From: Primorskyibacter sedentarius | Lineage (GTDB): Bacteria; Pseudomonadota; Alphaproteobacteria; Rhodobacterales; Rhodobacteraceae | NCBI RefSeq assembly: GCF_004342065.1 | Contig: NZ_SLZU01000003.1 | Coordinates: 62,001 to 126,000 of the forward strand | Direction of reading: 5' to 3' | DNA: 64,000 nucleotides | Program-made: the position numbers and the translations under genes | The notes under the pieces: generated by a model | What the model was told of the DNA's origin: nothing | Databases searched by the model: none | The model's input: the letters and a program-made list of their open reading frames with translations, nothing else | Part shown: positions 16,271 to 26,004 of the stretch, piece by piece | Position numbering within the stretch: position 1 is the stretch's first letter | Layout of the letters: the number at the start of each line of letters is the position of its first letter

Positions 16271-17250
16271 TGGTAACGTATCCTCGGGTCGACCCAGGCA
16301 AGCAGGACATCAGACAAAAGCGTGCCGATCACGGTCAGCATGCTCACGATCAGGATCAGCGAACCGGCCAGGTACATGTCCTGCACCAGCAGCGCCCGCA
16401 GAAGAAGCGGCCCGGTGGTGGGCAGGTTCATCACCACGGCGACGATGATTTCGCCCGACACCAGCGTCGGCAGGATCCATCCGATGGTCGAGATGAACGG
16501 GTTGAGCGCAACGCGCACCGGGTAGCGCATCAGCAGTTGAAATTCCGACATGCCCTTGGCACGGGCGGTGACAACATAAGGCCGGTAAAGCTCGTCCAGC
16601 AGGTTCGCGCGCATGATCCGGATCAGCGCCGCAGCGCCAGAGGTGCCCACGACGAAAACCGGCATCCAGATATGTTGCAGCAGGTTGGCGAACTTTGCCC
16701 AGCTCCACGGCTGATCAAGATATTCCGGGCTGACCAACCCGCCGACCGACTGGCCGAAATACTTGAAGGCCACGTACATCATCACCAGCGCCAGCAGGAA
16801 ATTTGGCACGGCCAGTCCGATGAAGCCAAGCAGCGTGGCCACGTAATCCCCCACCGAATATTTGCGCACCGCAGAATAGATGCCGATGGGCAGCGCCACG
16901 ATCCAGATGAAGCCCAGCGTCAGCAAAGAGATCGCGAAGGTCCAGCCAAGCCGGTCCCAGATCACATCCGTCACAGGCAGGTTTTTCTCGAACGAGATGC
17001 CGAAATCGCCTTCCAGCAGGATGCCGCTCATCCATTTCCAGTATTGCAGGTAGATGGGCTGGCCCAGCCCGTACTGTTCGCGCAATTGCTCGACCACGGC
17101 GGTGTTGTCAGCACCCGCCTCGCCCATCTCGGCCGCCAGCGTGTCCAGATAATCCCCCGGAGGCAACTGGATGATGATGAAGGTCACGATAGAGACCAGA
17201 AACACGGTCGGGACCATGTAAAGAACCCGCCGCAGGATGAAGCCGATCAT
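16267..17250 (-). CDS. Peptide-type ABC importer, permease (OppB/DppB-like)
   Basis: A 327-residue permease with the family opening FILRRVLYMVPTVFLVSIVTFIII, the amphipathic YGLGQPIYLQYWKW segment, and the EAA loop YVVTARAKGMSEFQLLMRYPVR. It pairs with the DppC-like permease to form the channel. It starts 78 bases after the substrate-binding protein gene, and that gap contains a strong stem-loop, which is expected to lower permease expression relative to the binding protein. Confidence 0.9.
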   Translation of the reverse strand: MIGFILRRVLYMVPTVFLVSIVTFIIIQLPPGDYLDTLAAEMGEAGADNTAVVEQLREQYGLGQPIYLQYWKWMSGILLEGDFGISFEKNLPVTDVIWDRLGWTFAISLLTLGFIWIVALPIGIYSAVRKYSVGDYVATLLGFIGLAVPNFLLALVMMYVAFKYFGQSVGGLVSPEYLDQPWSWAKFANLLQHIWMPVFVVGTSGAAALIRIMRANLLDELYRPYVVTARAKGMSEFQLLMRYPVRVALNPFISTIGWILPTLVSGEIIVAVVMNLPTTGPLLLRALLVQDMYLAGSLILIVSMLTVIGTLLSDVLLAWVDPRIRYQ

Positions 17251-17279
17251 ATCATCGCCACTCCGTTCAGATCAGGATA

Positions 17280-17312
17280 GGGGCGTCCGCTGGGGAGGGA
17301 AGCGGACGCCCC
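17280..17312 (-). terminator. Stem-loop after the family 5 binding-protein gene
   Basis: A perfect 12-base inverted repeat (GGGGCGTCCGCT and AGCGGACGCCCC) around a nine-base loop, lying between the binding-protein stop (17329) and the permease start (17250). It has no long T-run, so it is better read as an attenuator or mRNA-stabilising hairpin that keeps binding-protein mRNA in excess over the rest of the operon than as a full terminator. Confidence 0.75.
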
Positions 17313-17328
17313 CGGGAGGTACTTCGCG

Positions 17329-19248
17329 TCAGGGCAGGTTAGTGCCACCTTCGAAGTACATCTGCGCCGTGTAGGGCGCAGGGAACCACAGCTGTCCGGC
17401 GATGGGCAGCGGGTTGGGCACATTGCGCACATTGTTCCGCGCGATGCCGAAGACCGGGTCATTCTGTACCATACCGATGGTGAAGAACTGCTCGGCCGCC
17501 ATGTCCAGCACCTTTTGCATCAGCTCTTTCTGAGCTTCCGGCGTCGCGGCAGAGCGGACCTGGTTATAGGTGTCGAAGATGTCCTTCACCTCTTGCGGCG
17601 GCTCTTCGCCGGTCGAAGGATCAACCCCCCAGGCCGCCCATTCGCGCGCCCAGCTGACAGAGTTGGAAATCGTCGGCACGTAGCAGATCGGCGTCAGGTA
17701 AGCATCCGCCTGACCACCCGAGCAATTCCACAGATAGGCGTCGAAATCATTCGAGGTGTGCAGCTCGATCAGGCGCGACCGGTCCGTGGTGCGGATCTGG
17801 AAATCAAGCCCGACATCGGCGGCATAGCCTGCGATCAGCTCCATCGCGTCGGGGTATTGCAGGCCGAAGACATCCGCCACCAGAAAGACCATGGTGAAGC
17901 GTTCGCCATCCGGGCCAAGACGGTACCCATCCGCGTCCTTTTCGGGCAGCACCTTGTCGAGATACGCGTTCGCAAGGTCTGTGTCATACTCGGTATATTG
18001 CTTGGCGTATTCTTCTTTATAAAGGTCCGAACCTTCGCGCGGCGCGGTCTGCGCCGGTGTCCCTGCCCCGAAATACAGCAGGTCGATCACTTCCTGCCGG
18101 TTCATCGCGTGGCTGACCCCGATGCGGAAATCCTTGTTGTTGATAACTTCGCGCTTCAGCGGGTCGGTATGGTTGAGGTTCATCATCAGGATCATGATAT
18201 TCGCAGGCAGATCGCCCACGTCGAAGAACCCGTATTTGCCGCGTTCCATGTTGTCAGTCAGCGAGGCCTTGTTCGACGGGCGCCCCAGATGGCGCAGCAT
18301 GTAGTCGATCTCGCCATTGAAGGCCTTCAGCAGGATCGTCTCCACATCCTCGACCTGATCATAGGTGATGCGGTCGATGTAAGGCAGCTGCTGCCCCTGG
18401 CTGTCGACCTTGTAGTAGTAGGGGTTGCGCTCTGCGATCACGCGGTCGGTCGCGCCATAGGCATTGGTCAGGTGCCAGGCATGCAGCGTCGGCCGGTCCG
18501 GGTTCTGCCAGAACAGCGGCGTGTCCATCGGCCCTGCCTTGAGGTTGAAGAGCTGCACCCAGTCCCCCACGGTCGGCTCCGCCTCTACCAGCGCCTGCAC
18601 ATCATCATTGTACTTTGGCATGAACTGGCTGAGGTAATGCTTGGGATAGGCGGTGGCGTGATAGCCAAAGCCATAAGCCAGCGCCTGAAGGAACAATCCG
18701 TTGGGCGCGCCGAAATCAAATTCGACAGTGACATCATCGATCTTGGAAATCTTCACCGGGCCGACGGGCCCGACAAAAGTGGAATCCTTGTTCGGCGTCA
18801 ATGCGGCATCGCTGAAAACGTCTTCGTACCAGAACATGATGTCATCGGCGGTAAACGGCGCGCCGTCCGACCATTTCATCCCCTCGCGCAGATGAAAGGT
18901 GAATTTTGAGGCGTCATCGGACACATCCCAGGATTTCGCGATATTGGGACGAACCTCGCTCCAGTCCGGGGACCAGCGCACCATGTTGTCGCTGCCGATG
19001 GTGCGCACCATGTTGTGCTGGTCGCCACCGCCCAGAATGGCGCGGCGCAATGTGCCGCCATACTCGCCCGGCCCTTCGATCACATCCATCAAGAGTGGCT
19101 CGGCAGGCAGCCGTTCATCAACCGGCGGCAAACTGCCCGCGGCGACCTGTTCGGCCAGTTGCGGGGCTTCCTCCCAGGCGGCGGCCTGTCCGGCCACCGC
19201 AATCGCGATGACGCTGGCCAGCGTCGTCCACTTCCTCTTCGTCAACAT
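17329..19248 (-). CDS. Family 5 extracellular solute-binding protein
   Basis: A 639-residue periplasmic binding protein. The start at 19248 follows a very strong AAGGAGGAGG site and gives a clear Sec signal peptide: MLTKRKWTTLASVIAIAVAG, cleaved after GQAAA. The mature protein has the family 5 signature region WSPDWSEVRPNIAKSWDVSDDASKFTFHLREGMKWSDGAPFTADD in short blocks, shared by dipeptide, nickel and certain oligosaccharide binders. At about 640 residues it is longer than dipeptide binders (about 530) and in the range of the sugar-binding AgpA type from rhizobia (alpha-galactosides). Lying directly after a sugar-acid dehydratase gene (28 bases), it more likely binds an oligosaccharide or sugar-acid oligomer than peptides; that is inference. 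Confidence 0.9.
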   Translation of the reverse strand: MLTKRKWTTLASVIAIAVAGQAAAWEEAPQLAEQVAAGSLPPVDERLPAEPLLMDVIEGPGEYGGTLRRAILGGGDQHNMVRTIGSDNMVRWSPDWSEVRPNIAKSWDVSDDASKFTFHLREGMKWSDGAPFTADDIMFWYEDVFSDAALTPNKDSTFVGPVGPVKISKIDDVTVEFDFGAPNGLFLQALAYGFGYHATAYPKHYLSQFMPKYNDDVQALVEAEPTVGDWVQLFNLKAGPMDTPLFWQNPDRPTLHAWHLTNAYGATDRVIAERNPYYYKVDSQGQQLPYIDRITYDQVEDVETILLKAFNGEIDYMLRHLGRPSNKASLTDNMERGKYGFFDVGDLPANIMILMMNLNHTDPLKREVINNKDFRIGVSHAMNRQEVIDLLYFGAGTPAQTAPREGSDLYKEEYAKQYTEYDTDLANAYLDKVLPEKDADGYRLGPDGERFTMVFLVADVFGLQYPDAMELIAGYAADVGLDFQIRTTDRSRLIELHTSNDFDAYLWNCSGGQADAYLTPICYVPTISNSVSWAREWAAWGVDPSTGEEPPQEVKDIFDTYNQVRSAATPEAQKELMQKVLDMAAEQFFTIGMVQNDPVFGIARNNVRNVPNPLPIAGQLWFPAPYTAQMYFEGGTNLP

Positions 19249-19276
19249 CAGGTTTCCTCCTCCTTGTTGATTGGGT

Positions 19277-20431
19277 TCACCAGTTGGTGACCGAGCCGTC
19301 CGGCCGCGACAGATGCGGCGGTTCGACATGTTCGGGCCGGGTGGCCCGTATCTTCGCCTCGTCCACCTCGACGCCCAGACCGGGGCGGTCGGGTACCTTG
19401 TAGGTGATCCCGTCAAGCGGGATCTGGACGGGAAAGAGTTCGGGGTCGTGAAAGCCAAGGCTCTCTGTGGGGCCCTGGCGCGTCTCGACCCAGCTGAAAT
19501 TCGGCACGGCAGCCGCCATATGGATCGTCGCGGCCGTGCAGACCGGACCCAGCGGGTTATGCGGCATCAGGTCGATGTAATGCTGCTCGCACCAGCCCGC
19601 GACTTTCATCGCCTCGGTGAAGCCGCCAATGTTGCAGATATCGAGCCGCATATACTGGGTCAGCCCTTCTTCGATATAAGGCGCCGCCTCCCATTTGGAG
19701 GAGAACTCCTCGCCGATCGCGAAGGGGACATTGGTCATCGCGCGCAGCGTCCGGTAGGCTTGTGGCGTCTGACACCGGATCGGCTCTTCCAGAAAATCGA
19801 GCGTGCCTGCAGGCAACCGGTTCAGGAAATCCGCGGTCTCCGCGATGGACAGCCGGTGATGCAGATCGATGCCAAGACATAGATCGGGGCCAAATTCATC
19901 ACGTATAGCGACGAGTTCCCTCACCGCGCGGTTCAGGTTCTGGCGCGGATCAAACGTGGCATCGCCGTCAAACTCGCCAGTATAGATCCGCAGGCAATCC
20001 CAGCCCGCATCCACCAGCACCCGCGCCTTGCCCAGCAACTCCTCGATCGTGGCGCCCTGGCAGCTTGGAAAGGTCGGGATTTCGTCGCGCTGCTTGCCGC
20101 CCAGCAGCTGGTAGACTGGCACTTCCAGCCGCTTTCCAAGGATATCATAAAGGGCGATATCAATGGCCGACATGGCAGCGGTCAGCACGCGCCCGCCTTC
20201 GAAATACTGGCTGCGATAGGCTTCCTGCCAGATACGGCCAATCTGGCGTGAATCCTTGCCCACAAGGAATTCCGCGAAATGGGTGATAGCGGCGGCCACG
20301 GCATCCTCGCGGGCGGACAGGCCAGATTCCCCCCAACCGAACAGCCCATCCTCTGTTGTGACCTTGACCAGCAACTGATTGCGGATGCCGACGCGGGCCA
20401 AAAGAGGTTCGATGGAAGCGATCTTGGACAT
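19277..20431 (-). CDS. Enolase-superfamily sugar-acid dehydratase (galactonate dehydratase-like)
   Basis: A 384-residue member of the mandelate racemase/muconate lactonising group of enolases. The capping domain occupies the first 120 residues; in the barrel the Mg ligands are visible as Asp in GIDLHHRLS, Glu in FLEEPI and Glu in AIGEEFSSKWE, and a catalytic His occurs in MPHNPLGP. The second barrel strand reads LRIYTG rather than a KxK motif, which resembles D-galactonate or D-mannonate dehydratases and not mandelate racemase. It should dehydrate an aldonate or related acid to a 2-keto-3-deoxy product. It is the first gene of the leftward transporter operon. Confidence 0.85.
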   Translation of the reverse strand: MSKIASIEPLLARVGIRNQLLVKVTTEDGLFGWGESGLSAREDAVAAAITHFAEFLVGKDSRQIGRIWQEAYRSQYFEGGRVLTAAMSAIDIALYDILGKRLEVPVYQLLGGKQRDEIPTFPSCQGATIEELLGKARVLVDAGWDCLRIYTGEFDGDATFDPRQNLNRAVRELVAIRDEFGPDLCLGIDLHHRLSIAETADFLNRLPAGTLDFLEEPIRCQTPQAYRTLRAMTNVPFAIGEEFSSKWEAAPYIEEGLTQYMRLDICNIGGFTEAMKVAGWCEQHYIDLMPHNPLGPVCTAATIHMAAAVPNFSWVETRQGPTESLGFHDPELFPVQIPLDGITYKVPDRPGLGVEVDEAKIRATRPEHVEPPHLSRPDGSVTNW

Positions 20432-21136
20432 TCGATTGGCCTTTCAGTGTCAGCCGAGCTGTGGCGCGAAACGGGTCACGCCGGGAACATGGTCGCGCAA
20501 GCCAAGGCTTTCCGCGGTTACGTGAATTCATTCGGGGCGCGCATCGCGATCTGTGACATGCCTCCCTGACGCGGGCTTGGGCGCGCGGTCTGCAGGGGAC
20601 GAAACCGTCCCGGCCCGGCCGTGCTGTCGGCAAAGCCGCAATGTGTGTTCAGATATGCTGACATCATGGTCGCCCGGCTACCCGCCTTCGGAATACAAAT
20701 TTATCGTGCGTTGATCTTGAATAAATCGTCGACTATTTTTTAATTCGTGTCGACTATTTTTTTGTGTCCGCTGTGAAATTTCGGATAAGAGACTGACTTT
20801 AATGCATATAAAGTTGATTGATGGTCAGGATGCCAAACAGGGTTTTCTTGAACCGAGCCGTACGCTCTGGGTCACAAACTCACCTCCCGCCTTGCGCCGC
20901 CTAGGACAGAAGGCACTCGCGATCCACGCTAAGGACGTATGTCAGGGAGGGTGCAGGACTGCGCAAAGCATGATGGGCTGCCGCGTCCGTGCCCAATGCG
21001 TCGGGCACGCGCCATCGTCCTTTACCGCGAAAGTAAAGGCCGCTTCTGTGCGCCTGACCAGCGCGCAAGCCCATCGGCCGGCGCCGTGGAAAACCCGACC
21101 GCGTCGGCTCAATAGTCAGCGTAAAAAATGCCGCGC
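20432..21136. other. Gene-free regulatory stretch of 705 bases
   Basis: The region separates two same-strand operons. The part near 20690-20800 is markedly AT-rich against the local background and carries paired GTCGAC sites (separate entry); it probably holds the promoter of the enolase-transporter operon. The part 20800-21120 has no credible gene: a 112-residue frame at 20802-21140 runs into the adjacent gene on the other strand and has shadow-like composition. No RNA gene was recognised. Confidence 0.55.
20725..20763. promoter_or_regulatory. Two in-phase GTCGAC operator candidates
   Basis: The 14-base sequence GTCGACTATTTTTT occurs twice, at 20728 and 20749, exactly 21 bases (two helical turns) apart. 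The first copy lies in a near-perfect palindrome, AAAT-C-GTCGAC-T-ATTT. A GT-N2-AC core is the common feature of GntR/FCD operators, so the GntR encoded at the end of the operon (12393-13064) is the natural ligand. Located about 300 bases upstream of the enolase gene it should control. Confidence 0.5.
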
Positions 21137-21904
21137 TTAGCGGCCCATCCAGCCACCGTCGACCGTCAGGATTTCGCCGTTGACGTAATCAGAGGCCGGA
21201 GAGGCAAGAAAAACGACCGGACCGGCAAAGTCTTTCGGGGTCCCCCAACGCCCCTGCGGGATACGTTCGAGTATGGATTTCGACCGGTCGGGATCGTCCT
21301 GCAAGGCCTGGGTGTTGTCGGTCGCGATATAGCCCGGCGCGATTGCGTTGATGTTCACGCCCTTGCCCGCCCATTCATTGGCCAGCGCCTTGGTCAATTG
21401 ACCAATCCCGCCCTTGGAGGCCGCATAGCCCGGCACCGTGATCCCCCCCTGAAAGGTCAGCAGCGAGGCCGTGAAGATGATTTTGCCGCTCCCCCGTTCG
21501 ATCATGCCGCGCCCGATCTCGCGGCTCAGCACGAATTGTGCCGAAAGGTTGACCTCGATCACCTCGTCCCACCAGTCGTCGGGATGTTCGGCCGCAGGCT
21601 TGCGTTTGATCGTGCCGGCATTGTTGATCAGGATGTCCGGCTTCACCCCATCCGCGTCAAGCTGCGCGGCCAGTGCCTGCACGGCTGCACGGTCAGAGAA
21701 GTCGCATTGATAGGGTGTGAACTTGCGCCCCAACGATGTGACGGCCTGCTCCACATCCGATCCCGGCTGCAGGGAGGCGCTGACGCCCACGATATCGGCC
21801 CCGGCCTCGGCCAGTGCTTCGGCCATGCCGCGGCCAATCCCACGCTTGGCGCCGGTGACAACGGCGGTCTTTCCGGACAGATCGAAACTGGACAACACGC
21901 TCAT
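21137..21904 (-). CDS. kduD: SDR dehydrogenase, 2-deoxy-D-gluconate 3-dehydrogenase / KduD-like
   Basis: A 255-residue classical SDR with an intact active site: TGAKRGIG nucleotide motif (residues 17-24), NNAG, Ser in the IIFTASLLTF strand, and the pair Tyr and Lys in GYAASKGG. The length and sequence (FDLSGKTAVVTGAKRGIGRGMAEALAEAGADI, then the C-terminal SDYVNGEILTVDGGWMGR) fit KduD, which interconverts 5-keto and 2,5-diketo-3-deoxy sugar acids. It is the last gene of the leftward YtfQRT operon and overlaps the alcohol dehydrogenase gene by four bases. It likely oxidises the product of one of the two dehydratases. Confidence 0.85.
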   Translation of the reverse strand: MSVLSSFDLSGKTAVVTGAKRGIGRGMAEALAEAGADIVGVSASLQPGSDVEQAVTSLGRKFTPYQCDFSDRAAVQALAAQLDADGVKPDILINNAGTIKRKPAAEHPDDWWDEVIEVNLSAQFVLSREIGRGMIERGSGKIIFTASLLTFQGGITVPGYAASKGGIGQLTKALANEWAGKGVNINAIAPGYIATDNTQALQDDPDRSKSILERIPQGRWGTPKDFAGPVVFLASPASDYVNGEILTVDGGWMGR

Positions 21905-22935
21905 GCGACCTCTCCCACCTTGATAAGGCTCTTCAATGCGGTCGGGCTGGAATCGAGGCTTTCGAACGCCTGCTGGATGTCACCCAGCGGGCTGACATCG
22001 GTGATCACCGTCTCGGCGTCAATCGCGCCGCTTGCCACAAGCTCTATCGCCTTGTCGTAATCCTGCGGCTCGTAGACCCGCGCACCGATCAGCTTCAGCT
22101 CGCGCCAGAAGAACTGGAACATGTCGACCTGCGGCTTCGTGGCGTGGATGGCCACCATGACGATACGCGCGCGCGTGGCGGCCACTGCCGTCATCGCATC
22201 AACACCGGGCTGGCTGCCGGACACCTCAAAGACCACATCCGCGCCCTTGGTGCCGGTGCGCTCTTCGATCACCGCCTTAAGGTCCTCTTTCGCCGGATTG
22301 ACCGTGTCAAAGCCAAGTTTGCGCGCAATGCCCAGACGGGTCTCGTTCACCTCTGACAGGATGACATTGCCGCCCGCGTCACGCGCAACCATCGCGACCA
22401 GAACGCCGATGGGGCCACCGCCGATCACCACCACATCCTCGCCCGGCTGAACGTTGGCCATGCGCACATCGTGGCAGGCGACGGCCACCGGCTCGATCAG
22501 CGCGGCGTGGTCCAGCCGCATCCCCTCGGGCAGCACGTGGAGCGTGTGCGCAGGCGCGTTCCACAGCTCCTGCATCGCGCCATCCGTATCAAGGCCAAGA
22601 AATTTCTGCTTGTGACAGATGTGGCTGTGCCCGCGCTGACAGGCGGGGCATTCCCCGCAAGGGTCCAGCGGGCGCACGACGACATGCTGGCCGGGCGTCA
22701 CGTTGGTTACACCCTCGCCCACAGCCTCGACCACGCCGGACATTTCGTGTCCGACGATCCGGTTCAGCCCCACGCGCGCATCCATATTGCCATGGAACAC
22801 GTGCATGTCCGTGCCGCAAATGCCGCAATAGGCAATGCGCAGCTGCGCCTCGCCCGCAGCGGGGGGCGGGACATCGGTCTGTTCAACCTTGAAGGTGCGG
22901 TCTCCGCGGTAGAACGCGGCGTTGATCGTCGTCAT
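21901..22935 (-). CDS. Zinc-dependent medium-chain alcohol/polyol dehydrogenase
   Basis: A 344-residue MDR enzyme. The catalytic zinc site residues are Cys in [12 protein letters not shown], His-Glu in VGHEMSGVV, and the structural zinc cysteines lie in [17 protein letters not shown]. The NAD-binding motif is GGGPIG near residue 170. It belongs to the sorbitol/threonine dehydrogenase-like group and should oxidise a secondary alcohol of a sugar or sugar acid. It overlaps the neighbouring genes on both sides by four bases, so it is certainly part of the operon. Confidence 0.88.
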   Translation of the reverse strand: MTTINAAFYRGDRTFKVEQTDVPPPAAGEAQLRIAYCGICGTDMHVFHGNMDARVGLNRIVGHEMSGVVEAVGEGVTNVTPGQHVVVRPLDPCGECPACQRGHSHICHKQKFLGLDTDGAMQELWNAPAHTLHVLPEGMRLDHAALIEPVAVACHDVRMANVQPGEDVVVIGGGPIGVLVAMVARDAGGNVILSEVNETRLGIARKLGFDTVNPAKEDLKAVIEERTGTKGADVVFEVSGSQPGVDAMTAVAATRARIVMVAIHATKPQVDMFQFFWRELKLIGARVYEPQDYDKAIELVASGAIDAETVITDVSPLGDIQQAFESLDSSPTALKSLIKVGEVA

Positions 22936-24029
22936 CTGTGCATGTCCTCATGTGCTGCGTGCAATTTGTCCCAGTCGAACACCACGCCCGTTCCAGGCGT
23001 ATCCGGTGCGACGGCCCTGTGATCCTCGACCACCAACGGGCGGGTGGTGTATGTGTCGATGGGGAAGGAATGGACCTCGATCCAGCCGCCCCCCTGCCCC
23101 GATACGAGGCTGACATGCAGTTCCTGCATGCCGTGGCTGCAGACCGGGATGCCATGCGCACGACCCAATTCCGCGACCTGCAACCACCCGGTGATGCCGC
23201 CACAATTCGACGCGTCAGGCTGAAGGTAGCTTAGCCCGGCCTCTGCCACCGCATGTTCGAATTCATGGATCGTGTGCAGGTTCTCGCCCATCGCCAGCGG
23301 CATTCCGGTGGCCTCGGCGATCCGGCCATAACCCTTGTAGTTGTCGGGAATGATCGGCTCCTCAAACCAGGTGATGTCATAGGGGGCGAAGGCATGGGCC
23401 GCCTCGATCGCCTGATCCTCTTCCATGGAATAGTTTGCGTCAACCATGAAGGTCACATCCGGCCCGATCAGCTCGCGCACGGCCTTGATGCGGGCCACGT
23501 CCTCGGCCAGCGTGGGTTGTCCGATCTTGATCTTCACCCCGTCAAAGCCACGGTCGAGATAGCCTTTGATACTGTCCAGCAGCTTGGGCAGCGGAAAGTT
23601 CAGGTCAATCCCGCCCGCATAGGCCCGGCAGCGATCCCCGGCAGCGCCCGCCATTTTCCAAAGCGGTCGGCCCGTCTGCTTGCCCCGCAGATCCCACAGC
23701 GCGATATCCACCGCCGAGATCGCGAAAGAGGCGATCCCGCCCCGCGCCACGTAATGCACGTGCCATTGCATCGCGTCATACAGCGCTTCGACATCATCCG
23801 CCGGTTTGCCTGTCAGAAACGGTGCAAGATCATGGTCGATCATCGCCGCAATCGCGCGCCCGCCCTTGCCGCCGGTATAGGTGTAGCCCGTGCCTTCGCG
23901 ACCGTCTTCCAGCGTTACGGTCGCGGTGACCAGTTCGAAATGGGTGTGATCCCCGTGTTTGGCATCGGTCAGAACCTCTGCCAACGGGACGTCAAACAGG
24001 CGGACATCGACCCGGCTGATCTTTGGCAT
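22932..24029 (-). CDS. Enolase-superfamily dehydratase/racemase (second copy type)
   Basis: A 365-residue mandelate racemase-like enzyme, distinct from the one at 19277. The second strand carries the KxK motif (VKIKIG), the Mg ligands are Asp in MVDANYS, Glu in WFEEPI and Glu in MGEN, and the opposite base is a His in CSHGM. This KxK plus His arrangement is typical for acid-sugar dehydratases or epimerases such as the talarate/galactarate type. The start is taken at ATG 24029, one base after the permease stop, with AAGGAG eleven bases before; the upstream Met at 24056 would overlap the permease. The substrate is not predictable, but it must be an acid sugar. Confidence 0.85.
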   Translation of the reverse strand: MPKISRVDVRLFDVPLAEVLTDAKHGDHTHFELVTATVTLEDGREGTGYTYTGGKGGRAIAAMIDHDLAPFLTGKPADDVEALYDAMQWHVHYVARGGIASFAISAVDIALWDLRGKQTGRPLWKMAGAAGDRCRAYAGGIDLNFPLPKLLDSIKGYLDRGFDGVKIKIGQPTLAEDVARIKAVRELIGPDVTFMVDANYSMEEDQAIEAAHAFAPYDITWFEEPIIPDNYKGYGRIAEATGMPLAMGENLHTIHEFEHAVAEAGLSYLQPDASNCGGITGWLQVAELGRAHGIPVCSHGMQELHVSLVSGQGGGWIEVHSFPIDTYTTRPLVVEDHRAVAPDTPGTGVVFDWDKLHAAHEDMHR

Positions 24030-24030
24030 A

Positions 24031-25026
24031 TCAGTGAAGCTCCTTTTGTGCCGCACGTGCGAGGCGACTTTGCAGGATGATGACGGCGAACAGGAACCCT
24101 CCCCGGATCACCATCTGCCAATAGGCGCTGAGGCTGATCGTCCCGCGCCCGTTTTCAAAGTTCAGTATGTTGAATACCAGTCCCAGCAGCAATGCGCCCG
24201 CGACGGTTGCCGTGACCGACCCCATCCCACCGGTCAGCAGCGTGCCACCAACCACGACAGAGGCGATGGCCGAAAGCTCCCAGCCGACGCCTTCCAGCGG
24301 CTGCCCCGCGCCAAAACCCGAGGCCAAGAACACCCCGGCGAGCCCGGCGCATCCGCCGCTGAGGATATAGACGAAGGCTTTGGCCCGGGTGACATTCAGA
24401 CCCATCATCGCGGATGCGTCCTCCCCCCCGCCAATCGCCAGAACGACCCGCCCCAGAGAGCTGCGTTCCAGCACAATCCACAACGCGGCGACGACCAGCA
24501 CGGTGATGACAATCGTCCAAGGCAGGATACCCCAGACCTGTTCCATGCCAAGTTTCGTGAAGTTCGATGTCCAGTCGATGGAAATCGTCTGCGCGCCGGA
24601 AATCACCAGGGCGCCGCCTTTTGCGCCCAGCATGGTTGCCAGGGTGGCAATGAAGGGCGGTATGTTCATCGCCACCACGAAGAAGGCGTTGAGCGCCCCG
24701 AAAGCCAGCCCGGCCAGCACCGCCCCCGGCAGCGCCACCTGCAGACCCATTGGCGACAGGTATGCCGCCACCACCGATGTGAATGCCGCGACGGACCCGA
24801 CCGACAGGTCGATGCCGCCCGTCAGGATGACAAAGCACATGCCGACAGAGATCACGATGAACATCGCGTTGTAGTTCAGAAAGGACGAGATGTTATAGGC
24901 ACCGCCGAAATTCTCGTAACGCAGCACGCCAAAGACGATCAGCGCAATCAGGGCAAGCCAGACGCCATAGGAATGCCCGCCGCCCTGAAGATAGCGGCGC
25001 AGGTCAAATGCGGTATTGTCGAGCAT
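24031..25026 (-). CDS. yjfF: Sugar ABC importer permease (YjfF/RbsC-like)
   Basis: A 331-residue permease of the ribose/galactofuranose type with about ten helices; the signature [13 protein letters not shown] near residue 70 and the EAA-like [23 protein letters not shown] are present. With the permease at 25030 it forms the pair YtfT-YjfF of galactofuranose-like importers, and the two genes are three bases apart. It is directly followed by the enolase gene. Confidence 0.88.
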   Translation of the reverse strand: MLDNTAFDLRRYLQGGGHSYGVWLALIALIVFGVLRYENFGGAYNISSFLNYNAMFIVISVGMCFVILTGGIDLSVGSVAAFTSVVAAYLSPMGLQVALPGAVLAGLAFGALNAFFVVAMNIPPFIATLATMLGAKGGALVISGAQTISIDWTSNFTKLGMEQVWGILPWTIVITVLVVAALWIVLERSSLGRVVLAIGGGEDASAMMGLNVTRAKAFVYILSGGCAGLAGVFLASGFGAGQPLEGVGWELSAIASVVVGGTLLTGGMGSVTATVAGALLLGLVFNILNFENGRGTISLSAYWQMVIRGGFLFAVIILQSRLARAAQKELH

Positions 25027-25029
25027 CGT

Positions 25030-26004
25030 TCAGTCCCTCCGGCCTTGTTGCAGGTAAACGGCACCGATGATGATCGCAGCCTTGGCGATCAGCGCCACCT
25101 CATCGGCGACGCCGTTCGCCAGCAATGTGTATTTCACCAACTGGATGATCACAGCGCCCAGAATGGCGCCAAAAATCGGGGCGCGCCCGCCTTGCAGAAG
25201 GGTTCCGCCGACGACGGCCGCTGCAATCGCGTCCAGCTCCATCAGGGACCCGATCCGCGCCGCGTCCGAGGCAGAGTTGATGGCCACCACGATCAGCCCG
25301 GCAAGGCCCGACAGGCCCGCGCAGATGACATAGGCGCCGATCTTGACCCTTTCGACCGGAATGCCGGACAGGCGCGCGGCGCGTTCATTGCCCCCCACGG
25401 CCAGCAATTGCCGCCCGAACATGGACCGCGTGACCAGCCACCACAGGACCAGCGCGATTGCCAGAACCAGCCAGCCCTGAAAGGGCAGGCCCAAAATCTT
25501 GCCGGTGCCAAGATAGCTGAAGGACGGGTTGGAAATGGTCTGCAGGTTGCCATTGGTCAACACCTGCGCCAACCCGCGCCCCGAGATGAAGAAGATCAGC
25601 GTTGCCACGATGGGCTGGACGTTGAAATAGCTGACCATGACCCCGTTGAAGATGCCGCAACACAGCGCGGCGAGGATCGGGATGATGATGGCCGCCGCCA
25701 GTCCCAGGCCGGGGTTGGCCAGCCCGAAGGGCGACAGGAAGATGAGAGGCGCCAGCGCGCCGGACAGGGCCATGATGGCGCCCACGCTCAGATCGATCCC
25801 GCCTGTCGCGATGACAATCGTCATCCCCATCGCCACGATTGCGATTGTCGCGACCTGACTGATATTCACGAACAATGTCTGCGTATGCAGAAAGTTCGGC
25901 GTGACGATCAGGTTGAAACAAAGGATCACCACCAGCGCCGCAAGGGCACCGTGGCGGGCCGGATCAAACCGGAACTGGCTGCATACAGTCGATGCCATGC
26001 TCAT
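25030..26004 (-). CDS. ytfT: Sugar ABC importer permease (YtfT/RbsC-like)
   Basis: A 324-residue permease with the same [13 protein letters not shown] motif (near residue 65) and a GIPVERVKIGAYVICAGLSGLAG cytosolic loop. Ten or so hydrophobic helices. It overlaps the ATPase gene by four bases (ATGA). Two different permeases in one operon is the YtfT plus YjfF layout, not the single-permease ribose layout. Confidence 0.88.
   Translation of the reverse strand: MSMASTVCSQFRFDPARHGALAALVVILCFNLIVTPNFLHTQTLFVNISQVATIAIVAMGMTIVIATGGIDLSVGAIMALSGALAPLIFLSPFGLANPGLGLAAAIIIPILAALCCGIFNGVMVSYFNVQPIVATLIFFISGRGLAQVLTNGNLQTISNPSFSYLGTGKILGLPFQGWLVLAIALVLWWLVTRSMFGRQLLAVGGNERAARLSGIPVERVKIGAYVICAGLSGLAGLIVVAINSASDAARIGSLMELDAIAAAVVGGTLLQGGRAPIFGAILGAVIIQLVKYTLLANGVADEVALIAKAAIIIGAVYLQQGRRD

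Noticed and set aside
16249-17280. 343-residue plus-strand frame over the DppB-like gene
   Set aside because: Antisense shadow with His/Gln/Arg-rich composition and no domain.
19249-19458. Seventy-residue N-terminal extension of the family 5 binding protein
   Set aside because: It overlaps the enolase gene in another frame and would destroy the signal peptide; the start at 19248 has a very strong ribosome binding site.
20802-21140. 112-residue frame in the gap between the enolase and KduD-like genes
   Set aside because: No recognisable domain, Arg/Ala-rich shadow-like composition, no good ribosome binding site, and its end overlaps the KduD-like gene on the other strand.
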